Source: Flavobacteriales bacterium
Lineage (GTDB): Bacteria > Bacteroidota > Bacteroidia > Flavobacteriales_D > Sanyastnellaceae
Assembly: GCA_002862785.1 (NCBI GenBank)
Contig: PKDZ01000083.1
Span: forward strand, 1 to 32,142
Direction: 5' to 3'
Length of the DNA: 32,142 bases
The notes under the pieces were generated by a model. That model was not told the origin of the DNA and did no database searches. It saw nothing but the letters and a program-made list of their open reading frames with translations. Shown piece by piece: positions 1 through 7,251 of this stretch (its first letter is position 1; each line of letters opens with the position of its first letter). The position numbers and the translations under genes are program-made.

Positions 1-77
1 GGTCCCGTAGCTCAACTGGATAGAGCATCTGCCTTCTAAGCAGACGGTTTCGGGTTCGAGTCCCGACGGGACTGCCA
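1..77 (+). tRNA. tRNA-Arg (anticodon TCT)
   Basis: The sequence folds into a full cloverleaf. The acceptor arm is GGTCCCG against CGGGACT, with one terminal G-T pair. The D arm GCTC/GAGC encloses AACTGGATA. The anticodon stem TCTGC/GCAGA holds the loop CTTCTAA, so the anticodon is TCT and it reads AGA/AGG. The T arm TCGGG/CCCGA holds TTCGAGT. The discriminator base is G74 and a CCA end is encoded at 75-77. The window opens exactly on base 1 of the tRNA, so its promoter and left neighbour are not visible. Confidence 0.97.
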
Positions 78-194
78 TTGTTCTGGGCTCATCTCGCCCT
101 TCTCTGCAGCCCCCTACCCTCGTGAACGCGAGGCATAGCAGCCTCTTCAAGCATTCAACAGCCCAAGTCAACAGCCCTTCTTCAAGCGGCAAGG

Positions 195-824
195 TTGAAT
201 TTGTGTAATGCGCTCAAGTTAGGCCTCTGCCCCTCGAAATCACCCTTGCTGCCACGTTTGCTGCCACTTTTTGGTGACCGCATCGCTGAAAGTCTCGGCG
301 GTGCATTCTCAGCCTTGGCACCCCCACCTTATCAGGATTTGACCGGAGTGGAATGGGGTGCTATCGTCGAAGGAGCGGTGCACTTCGTGTCCGACTCATC
401 TGGAGGTCTGTACAATACTGCTTCGATTTTTGACTCAAGGGGACTCTGTCCTTCAGATTGGCATGTGGCCACTGACCAAGACTGGCTCGAGGTTGAAGTT
501 GCTTTGGGCGTGAGTGTCGCCGAATCTGTTGCATGTGGTGCTCGGGAATCGATTGCAGATGAACTCAAAGCCTCACCTCCCTGGTTGCCTAGCTGGCAAG
601 GAACTGACGACTATGGGTTCGTCTTGATGCCAGACGGGCGCAGGACCAACACCTTTGGCACATTGCTGGAGCAAGGGACCGACGCCTACTATTGGATGGG
701 TGATACAGAAGGAGCAACTATGCACACGTACCGAAGACTGATGTCCAACTCCGAGGCCATTATTCGCGACAACAATGGAGGTAGCCCAAGGGCTGGATTC
801 TCTGTGTTATGCGCTGAGGACTGA
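195..824 (+). CDS. Truncated FISUMP-domain protein (probable gene fragment)
   Basis: From about residue 49 the 209-residue product matches the FISUMP (Fibrobacter succinogenes major paralogous) domain: LTGVEW, GLYNTASIFDSRGLCPSDWHV, TDQDW, DDYGFVLMPDGRR and a C-terminal AGFSVLCAED, corresponding to the usual GLYNW..RGLCPSGWHVPT...GF..LPGGYR...SVRCL pattern. These domains occur in secreted or lipid-anchored Bacteroidota proteins of unknown function. The usual N-terminal part, with signal peptide, Cys-Trp-Phe-Ala-Glu-Asn-Leu box and repeats, is missing. The only upstream start is a TTG at 195 that gives a non-signal-like N-terminus, and I found no signal or CWFAENL box in the 120 bases between the tRNA and this start. 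It looks like a 5'-truncated copy and may not be expressed. Base composition is visibly more AT-rich than the neighbouring genes. An intact relative lies at 15693-16490. The domain call is firm; the start and functional status are not. Confidence 0.5.
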   Translation: MNLCNALKLGLCPSKSPLLPRLLPLFGDRIAESLGGAFSALAPPPYQDLTGVEWGAIVEGAVHFVSDSSGGLYNTASIFDSRGLCPSDWHVATDQDWLEVEVALGVSVAESVACGARESIADELKASPPWLPSWQGTDDYGFVLMPDGRRTNTFGTLLEQGTDAYYWMGDTEGATMHTYRRLMSNSEAIIRDNNGGSPRAGFSVLCAED

Positions 825-938
825 TTCATGGCGGCGCTGCTCGGTCAGGAGGCAGGTTAAGGAATTGGCAAGATGAGTGGACGGAGTTGACCGATGTTCT
901 GGCTTGTGGGATATTTCCTACACAAATCAACCCTTACC

Positions 939-1712
939 ATGATTCGATTCACCCTTTCCCTTTTTGCCTTGGGCTTGGCCTGCATGAGCAGCGCCCAGCT
1001 TCCGTTCCGGTACATCACCGTTTCCGAAGTGGAGATCAACAACGCTCCGGGCACCATGGACCTCATCGACACCTACAAGGCCTACCTGCTCGATCAGCAC
1101 CCGGAGCACGGCACGGACTGGAACTTCTACACGAGCAACGAGGGCAACGGATACTTTGTGTTCAGCTATGCGGACATGGCCGCCATGGAAGCGGCCCGGG
1201 ACGCTCAGGCCCAAGCCGACCCCGCCTTCTGGCAAGGCATGATGGCCGACGCCGAGCGCGCCGACAAATTCATGAATGCCGATCGCCTGTGGGATTGGAC
1301 CAGCGCCGAGCTCTACGAGCTGAAGCCGGAGTCCAGCATGCTGCCCACGGACTTGAGCGAGCTGGCCGACAAGCCGTTTCGCCGCAACGTGGGATGGCAC
1401 ATGAACGCGCCCGCCGACCAGGTCATGGCCGTCTGGAACCAAATGCTCGCCCTCGACAAAGCCATGGGCAACGACCACATCTTCTTCTGCCTCGAGGCAA
1501 TTTTCGCTGAAGACTCCCAATCCTTCTTCATCTCTGTGGCCGACACCGATGCGGCCGCCTATCAGGCGCACCTCGCCGAGCGCGACGCCAAGCGGGAAGC
1601 CAATGCCGAGTACCAAGCGCTGGTGACCCAATTCGAAAGCATGGTCCGGACCACCGAGGACGTGTACCTGAACTTCCATCTCGAGCAGAGCCTCAACCGG
1701 GCCGCCAACTGA
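939..1712 (+). CDS. Secreted hypothetical protein with two related halves
   Basis: I do not recognise a named family. The start chosen is ATG 939 because it begins a clear signal peptide (MIRFTLSLFALGLACMSSAQ, probable signal peptidase I cut after SSA). An in-frame ATG at 894 would add 15 residues ahead of it. The mature part, about 238 residues, seems to consist of two related segments, roughly residues 22-130 and 138-250. Each has a short strand, a helix around a WN or TWN region, a strand ending in an F-x-F-like core (GYFVFSYAD; SFFISVADTD) and an acidic helix. This recalls tandem antibiotic-biosynthesis-monooxygenase-like (dimeric alpha/beta-barrel) domains, but that is inference from pattern only. 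It is monocistronic and is followed by a strong terminator at 1738-1762. A periplasmic or exported location is likely. Confidence 0.8.
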   Translation: MIRFTLSLFALGLACMSSAQLPFRYITVSEVEINNAPGTMDLIDTYKAYLLDQHPEHGTDWNFYTSNEGNGYFVFSYADMAAMEAARDAQAQADPAFWQGMMADAERADKFMNADRLWDWTSAELYELKPESSMLPTDLSELADKPFRRNVGWHMNAPADQVMAVWNQMLALDKAMGNDHIFFCLEAIFAEDSQSFFISVADTDAAAYQAHLAERDAKREANAEYQALVTQFESMVRTTEDVYLNFHLEQSLNRAAN

Positions 1713-1737
1713 TTTCAGGACAGCATCCTGTTGTGAG

Positions 1738-1762
1738 AAAAAGGGGCTTCGGCCCCTTTTTT
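1738..1762 (+). terminator. Bidirectional intrinsic terminator
   Basis: Stem GGGGC (1743-1747), TTCG tetraloop, GCCCC (1752-1756), flanked by five As on the left and six Ts on the right. It can work in both directions, ending the secreted-protein gene on the plus strand (stop 1712) and the convergent HAD gene on the minus strand (stop at 1824). Confidence 0.9.
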
Positions 1763-1823
1763 CATGCCCTGGCGCGGCGTCTACTCCGGCCAGGCGGCGG
1801 AGGGGGCGCCAGAGAGGGCGGTG

Positions 1824-2513
1824 TCATTCCGCAGACTCGAGGGACGGATTCCGAAGCAGATCCGACAGGTCCGTCATCGAGTGGAAGGTCTCGTACTTCA
1901 CCTCCTCCTTCTGAGGGAGCTCCCGAGGGTACTCCGAGTCGAGCATGAGGATGCGATCGCATCCGAGGAGGTGGGCTGGTAGGGCATCTTGAGCCGTGGC
2001 GCCCACAAAGATGCGTCGGCCGTTGGCCCTTGGCTCCAGCCGTCCCAACAGCACGGCGAGCATTTCGTCTTTGGTTTGAGGGCCATCCCCCGTGACAATG
2101 GAGTCAAAGAGGGACGTCGCATCCCACTCCAGTCGGCTCATGAGCGAAACGAGGGACATCGCGTCGAGGTCGGTGACCAATCCAATTTGACAACCGGATG
2201 TCCGCAATCCTCCGATGAGCTCGACGGCCCGCGGAGAGGCAAAGAGAGAGGAGCTGAATGACACGAAGCGCCGCACGACGTTTTCGTACATCTGGCCCAA
2301 TTGATCCAGTCGCTTCTGCTCCGGCAACGGCATCCCGAGCTCATCGCGGTAGATGGCCCGCACTCCCTCCGCATAGGTCTTTCCCACCGCCCGGAAGGAC
2401 ATGTCTTCATCGAGGGCAATGTCGAATGTCCGGAAAGCGGCAGAGACCCCTTCCCGGAAGGCGCCGCTCAGGTTGGGCACCAATGCATTCAAATCGAACA
2501 GGATGACTGACAT
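1824..2513 (-). CDS. HAD-superfamily protein with altered catalytic motifs
   Basis: 229 residues with the layout of a HAD-like hydrolase: an N-terminal core strand, a helical cap at about 15-90, then the Rossmann core. Motif I is ILFDLNALV, so the nucleophile-position Asp7 is present but the second Asp, the usual general acid, is Asn9. Motif II is IGLVTD with Thr114. Motif III is Lys148 (QTKDE). Motif IV reads VGATAQD, where the canonical first acid of GDxxxD is Ala162 and only Asp166 remains. Two residues needed for Mg2+-dependent phosphatase chemistry are thus changed, which suggests a weak or non-catalytic HAD, or a different chemistry. ATG 2513 is preferred because it sits directly before the core strand; a longer reading from 2570 adds a non-conserved leader. 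Transcribed alone, towards the terminator at 1738-1762. No substrate can be assigned. Confidence 0.8.
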   Translation of the reverse strand: MSVILFDLNALVPNLSGAFREGVSAAFRTFDIALDEDMSFRAVGKTYAEGVRAIYRDELGMPLPEQKRLDQLGQMYENVVRRFVSFSSSLFASPRAVELIGGLRTSGCQIGLVTDLDAMSLVSLMSRLEWDATSLFDSIVTGDGPQTKDEMLAVLLGRLEPRANGRRIFVGATAQDALPAHLLGCDRILMLDSEYPRELPQKEEVKYETFHSMTDLSDLLRNPSLESAE

Positions 2514-2756
2514 CGCGATGGGCCAGAACTCAGTTCTCAGCCAACACCAATCTGCCTCGATTGTCCCCAAGTTGACGTAGTCATAGGTTTAAGATTATAT
2601 CATCTGAACTTGCCGTTTCTGTTGTGGATTCTAGCTCCCGTTGACATAAGACACATCGCGGGCTCACTCATGCCCGCAATGGAGCCATTTGCACCTCATA
2701 TCCGCCCTGAAGTCCATCCCCGAACGCTCACAAATCGAGTGCATCGAGATTCTCGC

Positions 2757-2763
2757 TATCTTA
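2757..2763 (+). promoter_or_regulatory. Candidate -7 element of the trp operon promoter
   Basis: TATCTTA (followed by G) resembles the Bacteroidota -7 box TAnnTTTG and lies 14 bases before the trpL start. Transcription would then begin only about 7-9 bases before the leader peptide. I see no convincing -33 TTTG at the expected distance, so this is tentative. Confidence 0.35.
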
Positions 2764-2777
2764 GAGTTGTGCGTTGC

Positions 2778-2813
2778 ATGAACAACATCCAGTGGTGGTG
2801 GCCTTCTCGATAG
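2778..2813 (+). CDS. trpL: trp operon leader peptide (MNNIQWWWPSR)
   Basis: An 11-codon reading frame, ATG to TAG, encodes MNNIQWWWPSR, with three consecutive TGG codons at 2793-2801. It ends 79 bases before trpE and overlaps the first attenuator arm: the Pro-Ser codons CCTTCT form region 1, and the G of the TAG stop is the first base of region 2. By analogy with the enterobacterial trpL it is a sensor, not a functional protein. When tRNA-Trp is uncharged the ribosome stalls at the Trp codons and covers region 1. An in-frame upstream start exists, giving a 67-residue reading, but nothing in that extension looks protein-like. Three tandem Trp codons directly before a terminator and trpE are very unlikely by chance. 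Confidence 0.92.
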   Translation: MNNIQWWWPSR

Positions 2814-2886
2814 GGAGGTGTTCTTGTGTACCGAAGATTTTCATTCATCACACACAGTCCGCCCCCTCTCACCGAGGGGGTTTTTT
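2802..2886 (+). promoter_or_regulatory. trp attenuator: alternative hairpins 1:2, 2:3, 3:4
   Basis: Four arms can be placed by eye. Region 1, CCTTCT (2802-2807), pairs with region 2, GGGAGG (2813-2818), over a 5-base loop (six pairs, two G-U). Region 2 can instead pair with region 3, CCTCTC (2865-2870; six pairs, one G-U), and an inner TGTGT (2825-2829)/ACACA (about 2850-2856) stem can extend this antiterminator. Region 3 is also the 5' arm of the terminator. A stall at the Trp codons masks region 1, frees region 2, forms 2:3 and lets transcription continue. Normal translation allows 1:2 and then the terminator. There is no T-box sequence, and no TRAP-type (G/U)AG repeat array is apparent. 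Confidence 0.85.
2862..2886 (+). terminator. Attenuator terminator before trpE
   Basis: Perfect 7-bp stem CCCCCTC (2862-2868) / GAGGGGG (2874-2880), loop TCACC, then six Ts (2881-2886). The T-tract ends six bases before the trpE ATG at 2893, so this intrinsic terminator can only control the operon downstream. Confidence 0.93.
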
Positions 2887-2892
2887 GTTTCC

Positions 2893-4242
2893 ATGACCTA
2901 TACACTCCATCACCATCGCCAGCTGTGCGACTCCCTCACTCCCGTGCAGGCTTACCTCCTGCTGCGGGACGAAGGGGCCGCGTCCACGCTGTTTGAAAGC
3001 ACCGACTACCACAGCCGGGAGGATGCCCACAGTGTTGTGGCCATCCGGCCCCTCGAAACCCTGTCTTTGTCCCGGTCCGACATGATGGACGTGGACTACG
3101 CGGAAGCCATCCAGTCCTTTCTGAAGGGCATCGAATGCGAAGGGGCCTCCACCCACAGTTCCTTCCTCGGGGTTTACGGAACCACCGACTTCGAGGCTGT
3201 CCGAGCCATGGATGCCGACAGCCGTCCGCATCCAGGCGGAGACCCCGATGACGTGCTGGTCCAATACTCCCTCTACCGGTTTGTGATGATGTTCGATCAC
3301 TTCAAGCAGGTTCTGGACTTCTGGGAGTTTTGTCCGCAGGGGGAAGACTCCCAGTTGCCCTACCTGCTGAAGCGCCTGGCCTCTCCGGCGCCCGCGCCGG
3401 CTCGCTTCATGAAGTCCGGCTCCGTGGAATCGACCCTGACCCGGAATGAATTCGAGGACATGGTGCGAGCGGGCATCCGCCAATGCCGGGAAGGCGAGGT
3501 GTTTCAAGTGGTCTATTCCCGGCACTTCCAACAAGGCTTCACCGGGGATGACTTTCAAGTCTACCGAGCACTCCGGAGCATCAACCCCAGCCCCTTCCTC
3601 TACTACCTCGACGATGGGGACCGTCGGCTCTTCGGCTCCAGCCCCGAGGCCCAATTGCTCGTCCGGGATGGCGTGGCCGAGGTCCACCCCATTGCTGGGA
3701 CGGTCAAGCGGACCGAGAACGCCGAGGAAAACGACATCGCCATCGCCGAACTCCGCGGCAGCGAGAAGGAAAATGCCGAGCACACCATGCTTCTGGACCT
3801 CGCGCGTAATGACTTGAACCGGAGCGGACACCCCAGCCACGTGAGCCGCTTCAAGGAAGTCCAGCTCTTCAGCCATGTCATCCACCTGGTGAGCCATGTC
3901 CAGGCCCGACTTCGGGACGGCGTGCATGCCGCGCGGGTGTTCGCGGACACCTTTCCTGCCGGGACCCTCAGCGGGGCGCCCAAGCTGCGCGCCATCGAGC
4001 TGATTGCCGAACACGAACCCCACTCTCGAGGCCTGTACGGCGGCGCTGTGGGGTGCTATGGCCTCAATGGCGATTGCATCCACGCCATCGTTATCCGCTC
4101 GTTTGTCTCCCGGGGCGGCTCCCTTCACTACCAAGCCGGTGCGGGCGTCGTCATGGACAGCATCCCGGAAGCCGAGGCCGAAGAAGTGGAACGGAAGCTC
4201 CACGCCTTGGCCAAGGCCATGGACCTCGCAGAAACCCTTTGA
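2893..4242 (+). CDS. trpE: Anthranilate synthase component I
   Basis: The 449-residue product makes anthranilate from chorismate, using ammonia supplied by TrpG; it is the first committed step to tryptophan. The N-terminal domain carries the LFESTD box, counterpart of the LLES element involved in Trp feedback binding in the family. The chorismate-binding domain holds PIAGTVKR (about residue 266), ELRGSEKENAEH, DLARNDL, PAGTLSGAPK (about 355), GLYGGAVGCYG and QAGAGVVMDSIPEAE. The start is ATG 2893: the frame is open 5' to a GTG at 2818, but that extension would encode the attenuator hairpin itself. trpG follows after 10 bases. Expression should be governed by the leader peptide and terminator immediately upstream. 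There is little room for a ribosome-binding site between the terminator and the start. Confidence 0.97.
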   Translation: MTYTLHHHRQLCDSLTPVQAYLLLRDEGAASTLFESTDYHSREDAHSVVAIRPLETLSLSRSDMMDVDYAEAIQSFLKGIECEGASTHSSFLGVYGTTDFEAVRAMDADSRPHPGGDPDDVLVQYSLYRFVMMFDHFKQVLDFWEFCPQGEDSQLPYLLKRLASPAPAPARFMKSGSVESTLTRNEFEDMVRAGIRQCREGEVFQVVYSRHFQQGFTGDDFQVYRALRSINPSPFLYYLDDGDRRLFGSSPEAQLLVRDGVAEVHPIAGTVKRTENAEENDIAIAELRGSEKENAEHTMLLDLARNDLNRSGHPSHVSRFKEVQLFSHVIHLVSHVQARLRDGVHAARVFADTFPAGTLSGAPKLRAIELIAEHEPHSRGLYGGAVGCYGLNGDCIHAIVIRSFVSRGGSLHYQAGAGVVMDSIPEAEAEEVERKLHALAKAMDLAETL

Positions 4243-4252
4243 CTCCTCGATC

Positions 4253-4837
4253 ATGAATACGGAACATGCGGTGCTCATCATCGACAACTTCGATTCCTTC
4301 ACCCACAACCTCGCGGCTCTGGTGGAAGAGGCCAGTCCTTCCCCCTGCCAGGTCATGCGTGCGGCTGAGGGCCGTCGCCACATCGAGGAACCCTGGCAAG
4401 CCGTGATCTTCGGTCCAGGGCCCTCCGTTCCGGATGCCCATCCGGACCTTCTGGCCTGCCTTCGGGCCCTGCCCACCACAACCCCTGCCCTCGGCGTCTG
4501 TCTGGGAATGCAGGCGTTCGCCGAGGTCCACGGAGGCCGGCTGGGCCTGTTGGACACCCCTCGGCACGGCAAACTGCGCGAGATGACCGCGGTGCGCCCT
4601 TCCCGGACGTTTGAATGGCCAGAATGCCCCTTTCCTGTGGGGAGCTACCACAGCTGGGTCGTCCAGCAGGTGCCGCCCGGGTGGAACCCCATTGCCACCG
4701 ATGCCGAAGACCTCGTCATGGCCATGGAACACAGCGAGCACCCCTGGGCTGGCGTTCAATTCCATCCAGAGAGTGTCATGACCCCCACGGGACTCGACCT
4801 GATGAAGCACTTCTTGAACACCGCACACCATGGCTGA
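4253..4837 (+). CDS. trpG: Anthranilate synthase component II, glutamine amidotransferase
   Basis: 194-residue class I glutamine amidotransferase that releases ammonia from glutamine for TrpE. Visible landmarks are the N-terminal IIDNFDSFTHNL, the oxyanion strand FGPGPS, the nucleophile elbow GVCLGMQ with Cys83, and the His171/Glu173 pair in QFHPES, so the catalytic triad is complete. The length fits a stand-alone TrpG/PabA. It starts 10 bases after trpE and its last 8 bases overlap trpD, implying coupled translation. There is no separate pabA in the window, so a dual role in folate synthesis cannot be excluded. Confidence 0.96.
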   Translation: MNTEHAVLIIDNFDSFTHNLAALVEEASPSPCQVMRAAEGRRHIEEPWQAVIFGPGPSVPDAHPDLLACLRALPTTTPALGVCLGMQAFAEVHGGRLGLLDTPRHGKLREMTAVRPSRTFEWPECPFPVGSYHSWVVQQVPPGWNPIATDAEDLVMAMEHSEHPWAGVQFHPESVMTPTGLDLMKHFLNTAHHG

Positions 4838-5819
4838 TTTGAATCGACTGCACGACATGCGGAGCCTCGATCGGTCGGAGGCGTATGGCATCATGAACGA
4901 CATGATTTCGGGCGCCCTGTCCGAAGTCCACCTGTCGGCCACGTTGGCCTCGCTCAACCATCGGGAACTCCAACTCGACGAGATCCTCGGTTTTCGGGAC
5001 GCCATGCTCGAACACTGCGCCCGCATCGACCTCGGTGGGGCCGCCTGCATGGACTTCTGCGGCACCGGTGGAGATGGCAAGGACACCTTCAACATCAGCA
5101 CGACGACGGCCATTCTGCTCGGTGCCATGGGGATTCCGGTGGTCAAGCACGGCAACTATGGGGTCAGCAGCAGCTGTGGATCCAGCAATGTCCTGGAGGC
5201 CATTGGCTATCGCTTTCCGACCACGCCCGACGAGGTCGTGGCCCGCTTCGAACGCCATGGCACCGTCTTCCTTCACGCCCCGTTCTTCCACCCGGCCATG
5301 CGCAACGTCGGCCCGGTGCGCAAGGCCCTCGGGGTTCGGACCCTCTTCAACATCATGGGGCCCCTGAGCAATCCCGCCCGGCCCACTCACCAGCTGACCG
5401 GGACCTTTGATCTCCGGACCCAACGGCTGTATGCCTGGGCCCTCGAACAGATCGGGGTGGAGGCCGCCGTCGTGCACAGCCTGGATGGTCACGACGAAAT
5501 TTCCCTGACCTCCGACGTGAGGGTGTTCTCCACCCGGAACCACTTCCACCTGCTGTCGTGCGGTGATTTCGGCGCCGAAGGCGTCCAGCCCAGCGACATC
5601 CAAGGGGCGGACAGCCTGGAAGGCAACGGCGCCCTGCTCCAGGACATCCTCGGTGGCCGCGGCACCGCTGCCCAACGCCGGGTGGTCGCCGCCAATGCCG
5701 CCTTGGCACTGGTGGTGTGGAATCCGGACCACACCCTCGCTGCCGCCTACCAGCAGGCCCTCGACATGCTCGACTCCGGCCGTGCCGCCCTTCACCTCCA
5801 GACCCTTCTCGCACCATGA
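4830..5819 (+). CDS. trpD: Anthranilate phosphoribosyltransferase
   Basis: 329 residues; transfers the phosphoribosyl group of PRPP to anthranilate. The family signatures are the PRPP-binding glycine-rich loop CGTGGDGKDTFNISTT, then KHGNYGVSSSCGSSNVLEA and NVGPVRKALGVRTLFNIMGPLSNP. The ATG at 4830 lies inside the end of trpG (8-base overlap), and the stop overlaps the trpC start as ATGA. The length is normal for a monofunctional TrpD and there is no fusion to TrpG. All visible binding motifs are intact. Confidence 0.96.
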   Translation: MADLNRLHDMRSLDRSEAYGIMNDMISGALSEVHLSATLASLNHRELQLDEILGFRDAMLEHCARIDLGGAACMDFCGTGGDGKDTFNISTTTAILLGAMGIPVVKHGNYGVSSSCGSSNVLEAIGYRFPTTPDEVVARFERHGTVFLHAPFFHPAMRNVGPVRKALGVRTLFNIMGPLSNPARPTHQLTGTFDLRTQRLYAWALEQIGVEAAVVHSLDGHDEISLTSDVRVFSTRNHFHLLSCGDFGAEGVQPSDIQGADSLEGNGALLQDILGGRGTAAQRRVVAANAALALVVWNPDHTLAAAYQQALDMLDSGRAALHLQTLLAP

Positions 5820-6619
5820 ATGCCATTCTCAACGCCATCACCGATGGTCTTCGTCGCGAACTCCCTGAAAAGGAGGAGCGCATCCCCCTTCCCCAGCTCA
5901 GGACATCGCCCCACTATGACGTGCCGTGCTTGTCCCTGGTCGACTACCTCCAGCGCGAGGGAAAGAATGGCATCATCGCCGAATTCAAGCGAGCCTCTCC
6001 CTCTCGGGGAAAGTATCGGCTCGATGCTGGACTTCCCGAAACGACCCGCGGGTACATGCAGGCCGGGTGCAGCGGCTTGAGCATCCTGACCGAGCCGCAT
6101 CACTTCAACGGCTCCCTCGACGATTTGAGGCTCGCCCGAAGCCTGCACCTGTGCCCCATCCTCCGCAAGGACTTCATGCTGAGCCCTTATCAAATCCACG
6201 AAGCCCGAGCGGCTGGAGCCGATGTGGTGTTGCTCATCGCCGCTCTGCTGGATGCCGATTCGGTTCGGGACATGGTCGCCGTCGCCCACGATTTGGGCAT
6301 GCAGGTGCTGTTCGAGTGCCACGACGAGCGAGACCTCGACCTCTGGATTCCCGAGGTGGACCTGATCGGGGTCAATGCCCGCAACCTGAGCACCCTGGAC
6401 ATGGACCACGACCGGTTCGAACGGATGGCGCCGCGCCTGCCCCGGGAGTCCGTCTGGGTCGCCGAAAGCGGCCTGCGTGGCGCCGAGGACATTGCGGCCG
6501 CGCGGGCCCTCGGCTACTCCGGATTCCTGATCGGCGACGCCTTCCTGCGCTCCAGTTTGCCCCACGTCGCCTGCGCCACCATCGCAAGGGACCTGGACGC
6601 CCTTTCCTCTTCCTCATGA
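5816..6619 (+). CDS. trpC: Indole-3-glycerol-phosphate synthase
   Basis: 267-residue (beta/alpha)8 enzyme that cyclises and decarboxylates CdRP to indole-3-glycerol phosphate. Typical motifs are IIAEFKRASPSRG with the catalytic Lys, SILTEPHHFNGSLDDL, the second Lys region LRKDFMLSPYQIHEARAAGA, LIGVNARNLSTLD and the phosphate-binding VAESGLRGAED. ATG 5816 overlaps the trpD stop by four bases and the trpC stop overlaps trpF the same way. It is monofunctional; TrpF is encoded separately, unlike the TrpC-TrpF fusion of enterobacteria. Confidence 0.96.
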   Translation: MNAILNAITDGLRRELPEKEERIPLPQLRTSPHYDVPCLSLVDYLQREGKNGIIAEFKRASPSRGKYRLDAGLPETTRGYMQAGCSGLSILTEPHHFNGSLDDLRLARSLHLCPILRKDFMLSPYQIHEARAAGADVVLLIAALLDADSVRDMVAVAHDLGMQVLFECHDERDLDLWIPEVDLIGVNARNLSTLDMDHDRFERMAPRLPRESVWVAESGLRGAEDIAAARALGYSGFLIGDAFLRSSLPHVACATIARDLDALSSSS

Positions 6620-7251
6620 CCTCCCTGCGCATCAAAGTCTGTGGCATGACAGACGTCGACAACCTGCTGGACGTGCTGGACCTCGGTGTGGAGGCCATCG
6701 GGGTCATCTCCTGTCCCAGCTCACCCCGAAACGTGAAGGTGGACCGCGTCCGGACCTTGTTGGATGCCGCCCAATCGGCCGCGCCCCATGCCGAGCGCCA
6801 CTGGGTGGTCCGCGATGTCCCGGTGAGCACCCTCGATGCTGCGCTCGCCTCCGGACTGAACTGCACCCACGTCCAGCTGCACGGTCCCTATTCGGAGGAG
6901 GCTGCGCAGACGGTGACCGGCCATCAGCGCCACGCCGTCCAGGTGCACCCCGTCGACAGCCCCCACTGCCCCCCCTTGCTTCCGGGATGTCAGCGGCTTC
7001 TTCTGGACACTCCCAGCCCGGCCGGCGGGGGCACCGGTGAAGCGTTTGACTGGACCCTGTTTCAGGATTGGACCGCCCCCTCCGTCGAGGTGGTGCTGGC
7101 CGGCGGACTGACGCCCGACCATGCCCGGGACGGCCTCTCCAGCCTGCCCAGCTGGATTGGCTGGCTTGACCTCAACAGCGGGGTGGAATCTCGCCCCGGC
7201 ATCAAGGACCCCCACAAGGTCCGCGCCTTCATCGACTCGCTTTCATCATGA
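6616..7251 (+). CDS. trpF: Phosphoribosylanthranilate isomerase
   Basis: 211-residue TIM-barrel enzyme catalysing the Amadori rearrangement of phosphoribosylanthranilate to CdRP. It shows the N-terminal KVCGMT with catalytic-position Cys9, VQLHG, the general-acid-position Asp131 in RLLLDT, LAGGLTP and the phosphate-binding LDLNSGVES near the C-terminus. The common F-x-x-x-SPR loop appears here as CPSSPR. It overlaps trpC and trpB by ATGA junctions. Sequence conservation is lower than in the rest of the operon, as is usual for TrpF, but the key residues are present. Confidence 0.94.
   Translation: MTSLRIKVCGMTDVDNLLDVLDLGVEAIGVISCPSSPRNVKVDRVRTLLDAAQSAAPHAERHWVVRDVPVSTLDAALASGLNCTHVQLHGPYSEEAAQTVTGHQRHAVQVHPVDSPHCPPLLPGCQRLLLDTPSPAGGGTGEAFDWTLFQDWTAPSVEVVLAGGLTPDHARDGLSSLPSWIGWLDLNSGVESRPGIKDPHKVRAFIDSLSS

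Noticed and set aside
1-824. Integrated mobile element attached to the tRNA-Arg gene
   Set aside because: No integrase, no insertion sequence and no duplicated tRNA 3' end seen nearby. Only a truncated gene is present, so an element cannot be claimed.
2610-2777. A longer in-frame reading (67 residues) upstream of and including the Trp leader peptide
   Set aside because: No protein-like pattern or start context in the extension. The informative part is the short ATG-initiated leader with tandem Trp codons; a long leader would not improve the attenuator geometry.
2818-2892. GTG start at 2818 for trpE, adding 25 residues
   Set aside because: It would translate the attenuator stem-loop and T-tract; the conserved protein begins at ATG 2893.
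2514-2892. T-box riboswitch or TRAP-binding leader for the trp operon
   Set aside because: No T-box core sequence, no specifier loop and no series of spaced (G/U)AG triplets; the leader peptide explains the region better.
2869-4572. 567-codon open frame on the minus strand opposite trpE/trpG
   Set aside because: A GC-rich shadow of well-identified genes; its translation has no recognisable domain and compositional bias typical of antisense frames.
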